Shown here: one piece after another, positions 25,817 to 49,096 of the stretch
Layout: every line of letters starts with the position of its first letter
Position numbering within the stretch: position 1 is the first letter of the stretch
From: Heliocidaris tuberculata
Taxonomy: Eukaryota > Echinodermata > Echinoidea > Camarodonta > Echinometridae
Reading direction: 5' to 3'
Assembly: GCA_025618425.1 (NCBI GenBank)
Contig: CM046850.1
Location: 2,846,986-2,910,985, forward strand
Length of the DNA stretch: 64,000 nucleotides
Translations under genes and position numbers: made by a program
Notes under the pieces: generated by a model
What the model saw: the letters and a program-made list of their open reading frames with translations, nothing else
Told to the model about the DNA's origin: nothing
The model's database searches: none

Positions 25817-26527
25817 TTTCTAGTTTCCATACCTTTTGACATTGTGACGACCTTGTCAGCCCAGAAGACTGCACTATCGTATTGATGCTGTGAAGGAAAT
25901 GAAAAACAGGAATTTTATTTGCTTGTCTTCCCCAAACAAAAATATAAAATAAATAAAGAAGAAGAAAATAAAAAAGGAGAATAAAAGTGAACTAGAAGTA
26001 GATTTTGAAAAGGAAAACAAGAAAAACACTCCAAAATGAAAAAAAAAAAAAAAAAAAAAGCAAAAGGAACAGAAAAGGAAATATTAAGGTTACAAGAGGT
26101 GAACACTGGCTTTTAAAAATAAACAGAGTAAAGATCATTAACCTTGATCAATTGATCAAAGCAGAATATAATAACATACATGTACAAAATAGTTCTCCAC
26201 AATATGAGGGAGAAAATATGGGGAAAGAATATGAAAAAGCAGAAGAAAAAAGGGGACAAAAGAGGAATAATCTTGATTAAGGGAAACTGGAAGTAGAATA
26301 AATTGATTGATTGATTGATTTTATTCGCCAAGCCTCCAACATACAACAATAAAAGAATTAAAGAATATCATATCAAAATTAATAAGCTTGAACAGGATAA
26401 CCCACGAAAGCTCGAGAGCTTATTTCCAGTGGGGTCCCCACCATACAAAATTAATATGTTAAAATTGTATTATTTACAGACTGAGAATAAAAAAAAATAT
26501 TTAAGATAACAATTATAATAACAACAT

Positions 26528-26558
<31 letters not shown>

Positions 26559-28053
26559 AAGAAGAAGAAGAAGAAGAAGAAGAAGAAGAAGAAGAAGAAG
26601 AAGAAGAAGAAGAAGAAGAAGAAGAAGAAGAAGAAGAAGAAGAAGAAGAAGAAGGAGGAGGAGGAGGAGGAGGAGGAGGAGGAGGAGGAGGAGGAGGAGG
26701 AGGAGGAGGAGGAGGAGGAGGAGGGGGAGGAGGAGGAGGAGGAGGAGGAGGAGGAGGAGAAGAAGAAGAAGAAGAAGAAGAAGAAGAAGAAGAAGAAGAA
26801 GAAGAAGAAGAAGAAGAAGAAGAAGAAGAAGAAGAAGAAGAAGAAGAAGAAGAAGAAGAAGAAGAAGAAGAAGAAGAAGAAGAAGAAGAAGAAGAAGAAG
26901 AAGAAGAAGAAGAGGAGGAGGAGGAGGAGGAGGAGGAGGAGCAAAAAGAACAATACAAAATATGTTGAATCTCTAAAACATATACAAAATTAGCCAGTAT
27001 GAACCTGGAGGATTGCAAATAAGTGGAAAAGCAGAGGAAATAATCCTTCGAAGAGGAAGAAAACAAAGCAAGGAGATGAAGATGTATACAGGAAAGAAAC
27101 AGAAGATGAAACCAAATAAAGGAAGAAATATAGAATGAAAAAAGGGAAAAGGAAAAAGAAAGGACAACATAGAATTAGATTAGAAAATTTAGAACTAGAC
27201 CTAAGAGAAAGAAGAAAGTTAGAAGATTGCAAGAAAATAAAGGAAGAGGATAAACTGATAAAAGAGAAGAAACAGTCATAAGGCAAATAGATATTTAAAA
27301 AAGCAAGACATCAATTAAGGTGGATATGAGGGGAAAAAAAGACAAATAGAAAAAATGAGAGAATATTAAATAAAGAAGGAAAAAGAGAGAAATAGAAAAA
27401 AGAGGAAGAGAAAGAAAGGTCATCGGTCATACGCATCATGCTCATGAAAGTAGAGAAAAAAAGAAGAGAATGAAAGAGAAGAGAAAAAAAAGAGGAAGAA
27501 AATAAATAAGAAGAGAAGAAATGGAGGATCACAAGATGTAATTGTAGATGAGGAAATATAATAGAACTTTTGAGAAATTTCAATTGAATTTGTGAGGGGG
27601 GAATTGGAAAAGTCAATAGAAATCTAGAAAATTAGCACTCGGACTCGGAGTTCAATAAGTTAGATAACATTTCTACAAAATTCTACTTCTAGGTCACATT
27701 GTCACATATTGATAGTGTAACTTCATAAATGCAAGCAGCTGTAATCAGTCCTGCAATTGTGAATGTCAAATTGCCAATCAATGAAATGATTGTCAAAATT
27801 TTACAATTAAAAGCTAATTGGTGGTGGTCAGGCTGCATTGGGCTAGCGGAGTGGGAAACGAGTCGCCGCCCACGCCGTCGGCGTTGGCATAGCTAGCTAG
27901 CCAAAGGAGGCAAAATCTGCAGGAAGAAATTTGTCGCCAAATTCGTCGAGGTCTAAGATTCAAAACCATTGTTCACTTATTCGAATGAATAATTTTTAAC
28001 ATTACCTTATCGATGTAGCTTCGGACCAGGTTTCGAAACCGTTCCAGACTCAT
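12523..28053 (-). CDS. CDC16: Anaphase-promoting complex subunit 6 / cell division cycle protein 16
   Basis: CDC16 is a TPR scaffold of the APC/C ubiquitin ligase, which drives mitotic exit. Sixteen exons in transcript order: 28053-28006, 25887-25833, 25046-24949, 24428-24390, 24053-23913, 20811-20652, 20290-20196, 19668-19535, 19103-19024, 18623-18503, 17390-17265, 16290-16138, 15552-15427, 14647-14512, 13134-13044 and 12653-12523. Phases close to 577 aa plus TGA (human 620). Conserved stretches include SLERFRNLVRSYID at the start, DPFHERCLPVHVATLVEL near 260-277, AVSWFAVGCYYYLVG near 303, KWEPLLNNLGHIYRKLKKY near 445, and YHRQAL; the TPR array covers about residues 220-515. The C terminus is acidic (MEVEMDEEDTS) and shorter than in human. 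Weakest points: the exon 6 acceptor (TTGAAG) and the exon 5 donor (GTAACA), which abuts a transposon. Divergent from DKC1. Confidence 0.93.
12860..12912 (-). pseudogene. Decayed duplicate of CDC16 exon 15
   Basis: The minus strand reads AGCATTAAGCAGTACGTTGG then AAAGATGTCA, closely matching AGCATAGAGCAGTACATTGG then AGAGATGTCA in exon 15. The translated core SIKQYVGKMS parallels SIEQYIGEMS. The nearby CTCCAG acceptor would put the copy out of frame with a stop, so I read it as a relic in the last CDC16 intron rather than an alternative exon. Confidence 0.55.
13416..13938. repeat. Inverted repeat within CDC16 intron 14
   Basis: CAAGCAGACGATGTCCCATAA (13421-13441) returns as the reverse complement TTATGGGACGTCGTCTGCTT near 13900-13919, with further weaker pairing outward (AAAGGGA / TCCCTTT, GACGTC / GATGTC). 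This suggests a degraded TIR element of at least 520 bp; the ends are not resolved. Confidence 0.5.
15069..15390. repeat. CAT/CAC trinucleotide minisatellite
   Basis: About 320 bp of CAC, CAT and ATC triplets in a CDC16 intron, with local higher-order repeats such as CAACCATCAGCACCACTATC. It yields only a Met/Val low-complexity frame on the minus strand. Compare the GAT/GGT array at 5053-5550. Confidence 0.9.
15904..16040 (-). pseudogene. Decayed tandem duplicate of CDC16 exon 12
   Basis: The minus strand repeats the 3' two-thirds of exon 12 at an offset of about 234 bp, including the codons for SQALGIASSDPFVLHEMGV and an intact GTAAGT donor. The 5' part is degraded (reading roughly EYTIFKDWEIKLADK instead of EYGLTKNFKLADK). 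None of the AG dinucleotides near its 5' edge gives the phase 2 entry needed after exon 11 or 12, so splicing to it would shift the frame. The open frame is otherwise preserved across the copied part. Confidence 0.75.
16495..16963 (-). mobile_element. Helentron/HINE-like element, copy 1 (single satellite unit)
   Basis: On the minus strand it begins GTCCCCGCCGAACGAAG, passes through a CCGT/GT microsatellite and one 148-bp unit (marker CTGATAGGGCTGGGTGGGGG), then a subterminal inverted copy CGGCGGGGACA, a palindrome TTACGCATTGCGTAA and the end CACTTG. Flanked by T on both sides. It lies in a CDC16 intron. Class assignment is inferred from this architecture. Confidence 0.65.
17410..17720. mobile_element. 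Possible Penelope-like element remnant
   Basis: On the minus strand it contains a GGCACTAGGAAGTATCGAAA-type motif, comparable to GACGCCAGGGAGCGTCGAAA at 58.2 kb. Such motifs recur near the ends of Penelope-like elements in invertebrates. Boundaries and class are uncertain. Confidence 0.3.
21054..22693 (-). mobile_element. Helentron/HINE-like element, copy 2 (nine satellite units)
   Basis: Same ends as copies 1 and 3: minus-strand start GTCCCCGCC at 22693, end CACTTG at 21054. The core is a tandem array of nine units of about 147-148 bp (markers near 21330, 21475, 21623, 21770, 21920, 22067, 22210, 22358 and 22503). The outer two units are most diverged and the inner ones nearly identical, as expected for array expansion inside one element. 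In CDC16 intron 5. Confidence 0.7.
22814..23908 (+). mobile_element. Helentron/HINE-like element, copy 3 (five satellite units)
   Basis: Opposite orientation to copy 2. Starts GTCCCCGCCGAACGAAG at 22814, has a long (GT)n and (CCGT)n tract (22864-22950), five 148-bp units, the subterminal CGGCGGGGACA (23863-23873), the 15-bp palindrome TTACGCATTGCGTAA (23878-23892) and the end CACTTG at 23908. Flanked by T. Its end lies two bases past the GT of the CDC16 exon 5 donor. Confidence 0.7.
24452..24650. mobile_element. TA-target MITE with CTGTATAAG ends
   Basis: 199 bp in a CDC16 intron. Left CTGTATAAGCTGTTTTTTTC, right end reverse complement CTGTATAAGTGGTTATTTTC, with TA on each side (24450-24451, 24651-24652). 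The interior is rich in TTCGCGA / TCGCGAA motifs. Tc1/mariner-like by target site; no coding capacity. Confidence 0.8.
25697..25809. repeat. (GA)n microsatellite
   Basis: Long GA dinucleotide tract with AAAG interruptions in CDC16 intron 2-side sequence, just before exon 2 (25833-25887). Confidence 0.9.
26296..26480 (-). mobile_element. 3' end of a CR1/L2-like LINE
   Basis: On the minus strand: a CCACTGGAAATAAGCTCTCG-type 3' UTR, then GGCGAATAAAATCAATCAAT with a four-base tail repeat (near 26300). This layout is common for invertebrate CR1/L2 retrotransposon ends. No ORF remains. Confidence 0.5.
26530..26941. repeat. (GAA)n / (GAG)n array
   Basis: About 410 bp of uninterrupted purine triplets: GAA, then GAG, then GAA, then GAG blocks. 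It lies in CDC16 intron 1 and is the longest of the GAA arrays here. The poly-Phe and poly-Ser frames on the other strand are artefacts. Confidence 0.97.
26942..27600. repeat. Purine-biased low-complexity tract
   Basis: Plus-strand A/G-dominated sequence (AAAGAAGAGG-type) continues for about 650 bp beyond the triplet array, making roughly 1.1 kb of strong purine asymmetry in CDC16 intron 1. Confidence 0.75.
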
Positions 28054-28529
28054 TCTAAATGATGGTTTTATCACGAAAAATGAAAATAGAAATGAATCAA
28101 ATTGACCCGCGCACGTAATGTCCGTCTTCAATGTTGAAATAAGCAGAAATAAATTTTACAAAAAAGCTATGGTGTCTGCTATTTCAAAATGCAGTGCTAT
28201 AGAAAATTGTGGTGACACGCAGTAGCTTGATCGCAGTATGCCTACTTTTTATTTATTTATTTATTACTTTTTGAGTAGGGAAATCACAAGAAAATTGTTA
28301 ATTTCAAATAGTTTTTCAACATTCGTATTTATCAAGAAGGTTGAACACATGCTCAGCTTTCAATTATTTTTTTAATTTTCCGATTTCAGTAAGACATTAC
28401 ATTATTTTGCTTTTCTCGACCCAGGTGAAGTAAATGGGTACCTGTAGGCTCTTTGTCGATAATATTTTTTTCAGGAACCCGATAACCTTTTGTTTTTGGT
28501 CAAAAGTTGTCAGGGGGCACTCTGTCCCC

Positions 28530-28532
<3 letters not shown>

Positions 28533-28566
<34 letters not shown>
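28533..28566. repeat. C homopolymer, 34 bp
   Basis: Uninterrupted run of C in the CDC16/DKC1 intergenic space, preceded by further C-rich sequence. Confidence 0.95.
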
Positions 28567-28930
28567 TTGAGTACGCTAGTGCTCCTCCTTCAGTCTAGCG
28601 ACTAATGCATATACTCAGCATCCATCACTGTGTTACATTTTTAGCAACGTCGCTCCATGTTCAGGATCCCGGACCCGGGGGAAGGATGTCTCATTGAGGC
28701 CTGTACAGCATTCGCGTCCAGCATGAAAACGGGTTGTTTTTTCACCACCAGACGGGTAACCCGGGTATCAAAAACAGGAAAATTCTGGGGAAAAAAAAGG
28801 GTATCAAATTCACTAGTGATGAGAAATGAGATCCTCAAAAAGGGTCGGAAATTTGACCGTACATTCGTCAGGCCGAAAATCTCCCCGTGGATATTTTTTC
28901 ATAAATCCAAAGAGGTTCTTTTTTTTTTCA

Positions 28931-29480
28931 TTCAATTCAATAAAGGTTTATTAAAACATGATTAGCAGTACACAGACTGAATTGTACATGTTTTACAGCA
29001 ATTGAAATACAAAATTAATACAAATTGCAAAACGGTACTAAAACATGTAAAATAGTATGTAAAAAGTTTGTAAAATAAATTACATTAATGAAATCACATG
29101 AGAAAGAATTGAAATATACATCAAAAGTTGTTGAAAAAAAACATAACACATTTATTATTGTATATATAAGTAAAAGTAATACTTCACTACTTATTAATTA
29201 ATATTGTACTATATACTAAATAATGGAAAGGTAAGAAGTCAAGAAGAAAGAAGAAGAATATTTCTGAAGAAGGTAACTACACAATAGAGAAAAGAAATAT
29301 TCAGTACTGAAGAGAGAAAGAAAGAGAGAGGATTAGATTTAAAAGAGAAGAGGTGAGGGAGACATACAAAAAGAAAGAGAGAAGGACAGAAATTGCTGGA
29401 GAATTTGATAAAAATTATGCATACAAGATGTCATGTATAGTATATTATTGCAATGAAAACATCATTCTGTAATGTGTTCC
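28931..29480 (-). mobile_element. Possible 3' end of a non-LTR retrotransposon
   Basis: TTCAATTCAATAAAGGTTTA and following AT-rich sequence, read on the minus strand, resemble a LINE 3' UTR ending in a TGAATTGAA tail; a similar tail (GAATTGAATTTTATTAAAC) occurs at 52.91 kb. No coding part is visible. Confidence 0.35.
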
Positions 29481-29705
29481 AAAGTAAATATTTGTCTTAA
29501 CTCTTCCTTTTGGGCCAAAACAGGGCCACTGAAGAACCAATCCTCGAATATGGTGTACAATACTATGCAAGATCTAAAAAAATCCCTGTTAAGGATCTAA
29601 AAATCAGAAGTTTTTCGCGGGTTTCCCTGCAATAGGTATCCGAACCTCTCGATGTAAATCCTCGTTTAGGGTGCTTTTCAGAAAGTCATGGACACAGTAG
29701 ATTCT

Positions 29706-29904
29706 AATCAAGGCGATGTGCTGCTCTTTCGATCCCCTGGTCGATCCTCGAAACCTGCAGAATCCGATTCTCTGATTATTGCGCGGGAAGTCTTGCTGCA
29801 CGCGTGTGTCGACTTTACTTGCCGCGCAATCAGGACTACTATTTATTCCGAGCGTTACTTTCGAGGATCGACGAGGAGATCGATAGAGCAGCACAGCCGC
29901 CTTG
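29706..29904. repeat. Fold-back repeat with arms of about 50 bp
   Basis: ATCAAGGCGATGTGCTGCTC and the following TTTCGATCCCC...CGATCCTCGAAA pair with TTTCGAGGATCGACGAG...GAGCAGCACAGCCGCCTTGA at the other end. Spacer is about 95 bp. Possibly a small TIR element. Compare the GATC-rich hAT elements. Confidence 0.65.
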
Positions 29905-30587
29905 ATTGAAGGCTATGGACACAGATGCTCAATGAGACATACCCCACCCCCACAGTAGGGATATTTTTCATTTTTAGGGTTGCCAGCTTGCGATTTTAAG
30001 CATACTTGCATGCTCTATTTTTTCTCTTTTTTGTTTTCCTATGCACATTGAATGTTTACTTGGCAGCCCAAGGGGGGGGGGGGGTTTAAACCCCCTAAAC
30101 CCGCCCCCCCCCCGTAGATCCGCCACTGTATAGGCCTATTTTTCTGAAGTTAGGGGACATGTTAGTGCTTTCAGTTGTTTTAAAGATTTTTTAAGATTAT
30201 ACATAAATTATCATTGGAATTATTGTTTGAAGGAAAAAAAAAAATCGCTTTTCATGTTATTTTTTTTGGGGGGGGTCAGTGCACTTCCAGTAAAAAGATA
30301 CGGGCCTGCCTTTCCTATGTGCACAGGAATTCACATCATCAGAAGCACCTGCAACAAAAATCCGCATTGCACCACCATCTCTCGGACAATTGCGTCTTCG
30401 CCTATTCATTGGGAGAGTGTTCGAGAATTTTTTAAGGTACATGTACATTTATCAAAGAAAAAAAAAGAATTTCGAATACTAGAAGCTACCATAAGTTGAT
30501 AATTCTCTTTTCCAGTCCGCAACTTCAAAAATTACGATTTATTACAACGCCCTCTCCGTTGAAGTACAAGCAGTGTGAAGAGTAAAC

Positions 30588-43425
<12,838 letters not shown>

Positions 43426-44670
43426 GAAGAGTTCCATTTTCCTATGAAGTTGTGCCAGATTAAAGGAAGGAGTGGATAGCTCACTATTTTCAAGATTCAG
43501 AAGGATATCATGTTTCAGGGTTGTTTGTAATCAGGAGCCTGCTTTCATTGAAAGTCCTAAGTTGATAAACAGAATTGACAGATGTTTGACTGTTGATGTA
43601 TGCTGCATCTAATGCTTTTCAAAAGAACACCTTGGAATGAGAGTTAGTCTGTTTTCTAAAAGCTTAAATGCATCAACACTTTGCAGTAACATTGTTAATT
43701 TTCATGATTTCAGTTGACCAATTCCTGTCAATTTTAGTTTAGAAACAACACTGTTGCATTCTGAATACTTGAGACGAAACATTTGGAATGCTGGTAACCT
43801 CATGCAATTCCACTGTATTCTGCATGTATGTTTTCCTCTTGAAATTTATTGGCATTGATCTTAAAGAAAATACAAGTTTTGTTTATTACACCAAGAATAA
43901 TGGTAATCATATAACTATGTTGCTGTTGATATTTCAGGAGTTCCCAGAAAGAATTTCTTTAAATGTTGACTGCTAATCCTGTTTTCTTAGGATAATTAAC
44001 CATATTGGAAATACAGGAAAATGATACAGTACCGGTCATGGTGCCATGTGCACCCACACTAGCAAGTTTTACACCCTGATCTTTCAAAAGATAGCCAATT
44101 ACTGAGAACCAAAACACTAACACTTACCATTTGCAATTGTAGCCCTTAGAGTTATTAGATTTAGATTGCATTACTGTGGAATTGCACACCACTTCATTCC
44201 AAAATAGCATGAAAATTGTATTCTTGTGATAAGATGAGCATTATTTTTCACATTAATTATTTTGATATTGATTTCATGTGAAGATGTGATGGTGTCAACT
44301 GTTTTCATAAATTGCCAACTTTTTGGAAAGCTGATCTTGAATGATAAATTACTTGAAATTAAAACATCCTGTTATGTTTTTTCTTCGTGAAGAATATTTA
44401 GGGGCTTATTTTCACTACCTCTTTCAAGTGTATGTAAATGTTAACACAACTTTTACTGTGTTAAAAACAATTTCTTTTTAATCTTGCTCTTAGTTGAGCG
44501 GTAATGAAGCAGCTATATTAATGTAGTACTTTCTGTTTACATACATTAATACATCATGATAATGAATTCAAAGAAGGTATGATTTGATGAGTGATGGCCA
44601 AAAATTGTACTTTTTGAAAAGACCTGTATATAGTCTAAAGCGAGTTTTTGAATAAAAATGTAAGTATTAA
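43426..44670 (+). other. DKC1 3' UTR with candidate poly(A) signal
   Basis: About 1.2 kb of repeat-free sequence follows the stop, with AATAAA at 44651-44656 (and GAATAAAAATG context). The extent is inferred. Confidence 0.5.
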
Positions 44671-44793
44671 AATACAAATGTGATCATGAATTTTCTTTAT
44701 TTTACTTTCAAGTAATATTTATTGAGGCTGTGTTAAATGCTTTACTTTGTAGGCAAGATGTAAGAGATTCAATAGAGTGACTAGTGTTTTATA

Positions 44794-44893
44794 CAGTGGA
44801 ATCTCTGTATGAAGAGATCCAATATAACAAGATTCCTGATATAACAAGGTAATTTTGCTGATCCCAAGTACCTCGTTATAGTGAGTTCCACTG
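44794..44893. mobile_element. Intact 100-bp TA-target MITE
   Basis: CAGTGGAA ... TTCCACTG with TA at 44792-44793 and 44894-44895. It serves as the uninterrupted reference for the broken copy at 10431-11113. Confidence 0.8.
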
Positions 44894-45303
44894 TATTTAT
44901 ACATTTAGTTGATCTTTGGAATTACATGTATATGTAATATGAATTACACTATAGTGGTCGGTCTAAGTGAGTTGTGACAAACAAAGTATCGGCTTGAAAG
45001 AGAGATGATAAATGAGAAAAGAGATAGAAGGGGGGGGGGGAGGAAGATATTGACAGAGGGGACAAGAGAGAGAGAGAGAGAGAGAGTACTGAGAAGAGAG
45101 GAAGAGTAAGAGAAGGAAGAGGAGCAAAAGAGGAAGATATGGAGAGTGGGAGGGAGAGGGGGAAGGGGGTAAATAGAAGGACAGCAGAGGAATTTGGGAA
45201 AGGAATAGGAAGCAGTGAGAATGGAGAAATTACATTGTACAGTATCTTGCTACAGGACACCTAAAACTGTTACTCTCTAGATTTATCGGTCTTTCTGTAA
45301 TTT

Positions 45304-45306
<3 letters not shown>

Positions 45307-45345
<39 letters not shown>
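45307..45345. repeat. (TA)n microsatellite
   Basis: AT dinucleotide run; further runs lie at about 45580-45613 and 45806-45872. Confidence 0.9.
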
Positions 45346-45350
<5 letters not shown>

Positions 45351-45576
45351 AAATGATCACTATGAGACGGTCGTAGCTTTTATTATTCTTGATTTTGTCA
45401 AGCTTTCGATCTGTGATCTCCATCACACAAAATGATGGCTGACATTTACCATGTTTACATCGGAATATACATTTCACTTTCTTACAATTGTTAAGTACTC
45501 ATGATAATATTATGATAATAATAATTATTATTATTATTCGGACCCTATAAAATACAAAATGATAAAATGATGGTTG

Positions 45577-45616
<40 letters not shown>

Positions 45617-45673
45617 GTAAGGATTTGGCTAAAACACAACATGACGGGCCGTCTTGGTTGGATAAATTAAATG

Positions 45674-45802
45674 AATGAAATGAGCCAAGACTCAGGACGT
45701 AGCTGAATACCACAGATTTATTGATGTCGTCAAGCTTTCGGCATTATGCCGACATCAATAAATCTGTGGTATTCAGCTACGTCCTGAGTCTTGGCTCATT
45801 TC

Positions 45803-45805
<3 letters not shown>
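45674..45805. repeat. Near-perfect 56-bp-arm hairpin, possibly paired Penelope-like termini
   Basis: 45674-45729 is the reverse complement of 45750-45805, around a 20-base loop containing the palindrome CGGCATTATGCCG. The arms include GCTGAATACCACAGATTTAT. TCAAGCTTTCG in the loop also occurs at 45401, and (TA)n runs flank both sides. The inverted arrangement next to TA repeats resembles Penelope-like element ends; class inferred. Confidence 0.8.
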
Positions 45806-45872
<67 letters not shown>

Positions 45873-45874
<2 letters not shown>

Positions 45875-46845
45875 TAGTATATCGGAATCTGTTTATAGCT
45901 ATAGATATGATAGTGAACGAAAGCCCAGCGTCTCCCTTTGTAACAGATGCTTCGTTTTATTTGATGAGACTTCATGTTTTTCACCTGGGGCTTAACGCAA
46001 CAAGAGCAAACAATATCCCCCACTTCAGGAGGGTTTTCAGGTTTGCTGATCCTCAAAAAGAATGCCCTTTTGTACAGTCATCATTAAAAAAAAAAAGGGA
46101 CAATATTCGGGGTTAAGAGCGGTAAGAAGAAGAAGTGGATTCAAAACAATATATTAGACTTGTTAAGATGAGTGGTCGTTATTTCCTTCACTCATGCATG
46201 GAGGGGTATTATCGTTGACCATTAAACGAGTCTTGGACAGTTTGTGGAGCTTTGACTTATCCCTCATTAACCACGAACCATGAACCATGCATGGTCTTTC
46301 TGAACAAACTCGAGGGTACGTACTAGCGTACCCCCTCCAAAAAAAAAAGGTTATCGGGTTCCTGAAAAAAAATGAAAAATGGATCTGCCACTGCACAAAC
46401 AAATATTCCGTTACACTAGAAGTTGATTCAATCTTGAATTCGGCAGCATTGCCGTGTAACGTGATTCTTTTTTAATAAACCATAAATGAAATACAATGAG
46501 ATCGAGCAACTCCTTGATTTAATCATGTATGCTCTGTCATCAAAATACATCTACATACAAATATTAAGGGAGATTTCAGTACTACCGCCCTCTATGTTTC
46601 ATAGTCTGTGTTCATGGAGGAGGAGAGTAGTACCGCATTTCATTTCTAATTGAAATTGACACTCGATTATAATGTTTTTACACCCCTATCAATTATCAAT
46701 AATTACGTACATGTAATTTTTCATTTTGTGATGCGACATTAGTTGACTTCCAATTAATTCGCTATCGTGATACCATGATGGGGTATTTCGGGATGATAGT
46801 GATAGTGATGAAGAAAGTGATGATTTTATTGAATATGATGTTGAT
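45873..46845. other. Intergenic sequence, no gene seen
   Basis: No recognisable frame or RNA. A short inverted GGAGGGG / CCCCCTCC pair lies around 46200-46345. Confidence 0.4.
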
Positions 46846-47786
46846 GACAATGAAGAGGAGGAGAAGAAAGAGCAGGAGCAGGAGGAGATGGAGGAGGAGG
46901 AGGGGGAAGAGGAGGAGGAGGAGGAGGAGGAGGGGGAGGGGGAGGAAAAGAAGAAGAAGAAGGAGAAGGAAGATGAGGAGGATCATTAGGAGGAAGATGA
47001 ACATGAGGAGGAGAATGAGAAGAAGGAGAAGGAGAAGGAAGATGAGGAGGATCATTAGGAGGAAGATGAACATGAGGAGGAGAATGAGAAGAAGGAGAAG
47101 GAGAAGGAAGATGAGGAGGATCATTAGGAGGAAGATGAACATGAGGAGGAGAATGAGAAGAAGGAGAAGGAGAAGGAAGATGAGGAGGATCATTAGGAGG
47201 AAGATGAACATGAGGAGGAGAATGAGAAGAAGGAGAAGGAGAAGGAAGATGAGGAGGATCATTAGGAGGAAGATGAACATGAGGAGGAGAATGAGAAGAA
47301 GGAAAAGGAGAAGGAAGATGAGGAGGATCATTAGGAGGAAGATGAACATGAGGAGGAGAATGAGAAGAAGGAGAAGGAGAAGGAAGATGAGGAGGATCAT
47401 TAGGAGGAGGAGAATGAACATGAGGAGAAGGAGGAGGAGGAGGAGGAGGATGAACATGAGAAGGAGAATGAGAAGGACGAGGAGGAGAAGGAGGAGAATG
47501 AGAAGGAGAAGGAAGATGAGGAGGATCATTAGGAGGAGGAGAATGAACATGAGGAGAAGGAGGAGGAGGAGGAGGAGGATGAACATGAGAAGGAGAATGA
47601 GAAGGACGAGGAGGAGAAGGAGGAGAATGAGAAGGAGGAGGAAGATGAGGAGGATCATTAGGAGGAGGAGAATGAACATGAGGAGAAGGAGGAGGAGGAG
47701 GAGGAGGATGAACATGAGAAGGAGAATGAGAAGGACGAGGAGGAGAAGGAGGAGAATGAGAAGGAGGAGGAGGAGAAGGAGGATGA
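46846..47786. repeat. GAG-rich minisatellite with 69-bp and 129-bp periods
   Basis: The GATCATTAGG marker recurs at 46981, 47050, 47119, 47188, 47257, 47326 and 47395 (69-bp period), then at 47524 and 47653 (129-bp period). Both periods are multiples of three, which keeps 338- and 374-codon frames open on both strands. These encode only Arg/Met or Leu/Ile low complexity and are not credible genes. Confidence 0.95.
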
Positions 47787-49096
47787 GATAGATAGATAGA
47801 TAAATGGTATTTATTGAATCATTTCCATGTATCGCAGTTACAAGTAACTGAATTGCACATGAATAAAACATAGGTGGAAAACACAAGTATACATTTCAAA
47901 AGATATCACAATACAATCTACATACTTATGAAGAGCATGAACATGTATACTGTATACCATTAATCTTATACAATATTGCAATTTAAAAATTTGAGTTAAA
48001 AGTCATGTAATCATAATCATGCCAAGAAATAGGTGAAAAAGAAAGAAAGAAAGAAAGAAAAGAGATTTAGATGGAGAGAGAGAGTGAGAGGGAGGCAAAA
48101 GATGTAGAAAGTAAGAGAAAGATGGAAAGGAAGTGGGGAGAAAAGATAGAGGGAGAGAGAGAGATGAAAAAATTCAGAGAGATGGGAAAAACAGAAGGGG
48201 GATAGAGAGAGAGAGAAAGAAAGAGAGAGAGAAAGAGAGAAAGAGAAAGAGAGAGTGAAAGGGGGGCAGATAGAAAGAGGGAAAGTGGGCTCTTGACAAC
48301 GATTATGTACATACTACTGATGAAAATACAATGTACCTTGCAAAAAAAATAAATGTTAAAAAGTAACACTAGAAATATAAAGATATGCATCGTATACTTC
48401 ATGTCATAAACTAATCTAATGTATGGTACAATTTAAAAAATACATTGAATGATATTTTAATATAGCAAAACTGAGATTTATGAAATAATAATATACAAAG
48501 GAATATAACATGTAAAGGAAATTTGGCAATTCAATGTGTTTCAAAGTATAATACAATCATATAAGACTTTTATTATACAAACGGATTAAATCTGGGATTG
48601 GGCTATTCTGCATACGTTTAGTTTTGCATCTGGGTTCAGGAATCTTGTTAGTCCTTCGCAAAGTTCTATTATGTTCTCTTTGGGGAATAAATTGTTTGAA
48701 TTGGTCTGTGAATGATAAAGTTTTCTTAAAGAAGGTAACACATAGGTCACTTCGACGACTTTCCAATGTTGGTAATTTCGACTGAGTGAGAGCGGTTGCA
48801 TAACTATAGTAATCCTTTCCAAAGATAATCCTTAAAGCACGTTTTTGTAATCTTTCTAGGCGTTGTCTTTGTGCACCAGTAAGGCCTCCGCTCCAAACTG
48901 GAGTTGCATATTCAAGAATTGGGCGAATATAGCCAATGAAAATGATAATTAGATCTTCATATGAAAGACCGAACTTCGCCAAAGAACGGAGCATATATAG
49001 CTTTGCATTCGCTCTTTTTTCAATATCTCTAACATGGGCTTCCCACTTCAAATCATTTTGTATCGTGATACCAAGCAATTTTACCTGTGACACAGA
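47787..49096 (-). mobile_element. 5'-truncated CR1/L2-like non-LTR retrotransposon
   Basis: The minus strand encodes the C-terminal end of a LINE reverse-transcriptase protein, from about 49093 to a stop at 48557. It includes KLLGITIQNDLKWEAHV, IRPILEYATPVWSGGLT, LQKRALRIIFG, LPTLESRR and NSPIPDLIRLYN, a conserved order in CR1/L2/Rex-type elements. A 770-bp 3' UTR, itself partly GA-rich (48040-48270), ends in a TATC repeat tail at 47787. The catalytic YxDD region is missing. Inserted into a minisatellite whose other part lies at 49097-49200. Confidence 0.85.

Larger units (their letters stand above)
28054..30587. promoter_or_regulatory. Divergent intergenic region between CDC16 and DKC1
   Basis: The two start codons point away from each other and are 2.5 kb apart, so both promoters must lie here. 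I see no defined core promoter element; much of the space is repeat (C-run, LINE-like tail, inverted repeat). Confidence 0.4.

Noticed and set aside
26513..27066. Poly-Phe and poly-Ser/Pro frames
   Set aside because: Translation of (GAA)n and (GAG)n arrays; no codon usage or conservation signal.
46762..47886. Long open frames of 338 and 374 codons on opposite strands
   Set aside because: They result from a minisatellite with periods of 69 and 129 bp, both multiples of three; products are Arg/Met or Leu/Ile repeats without domain character.
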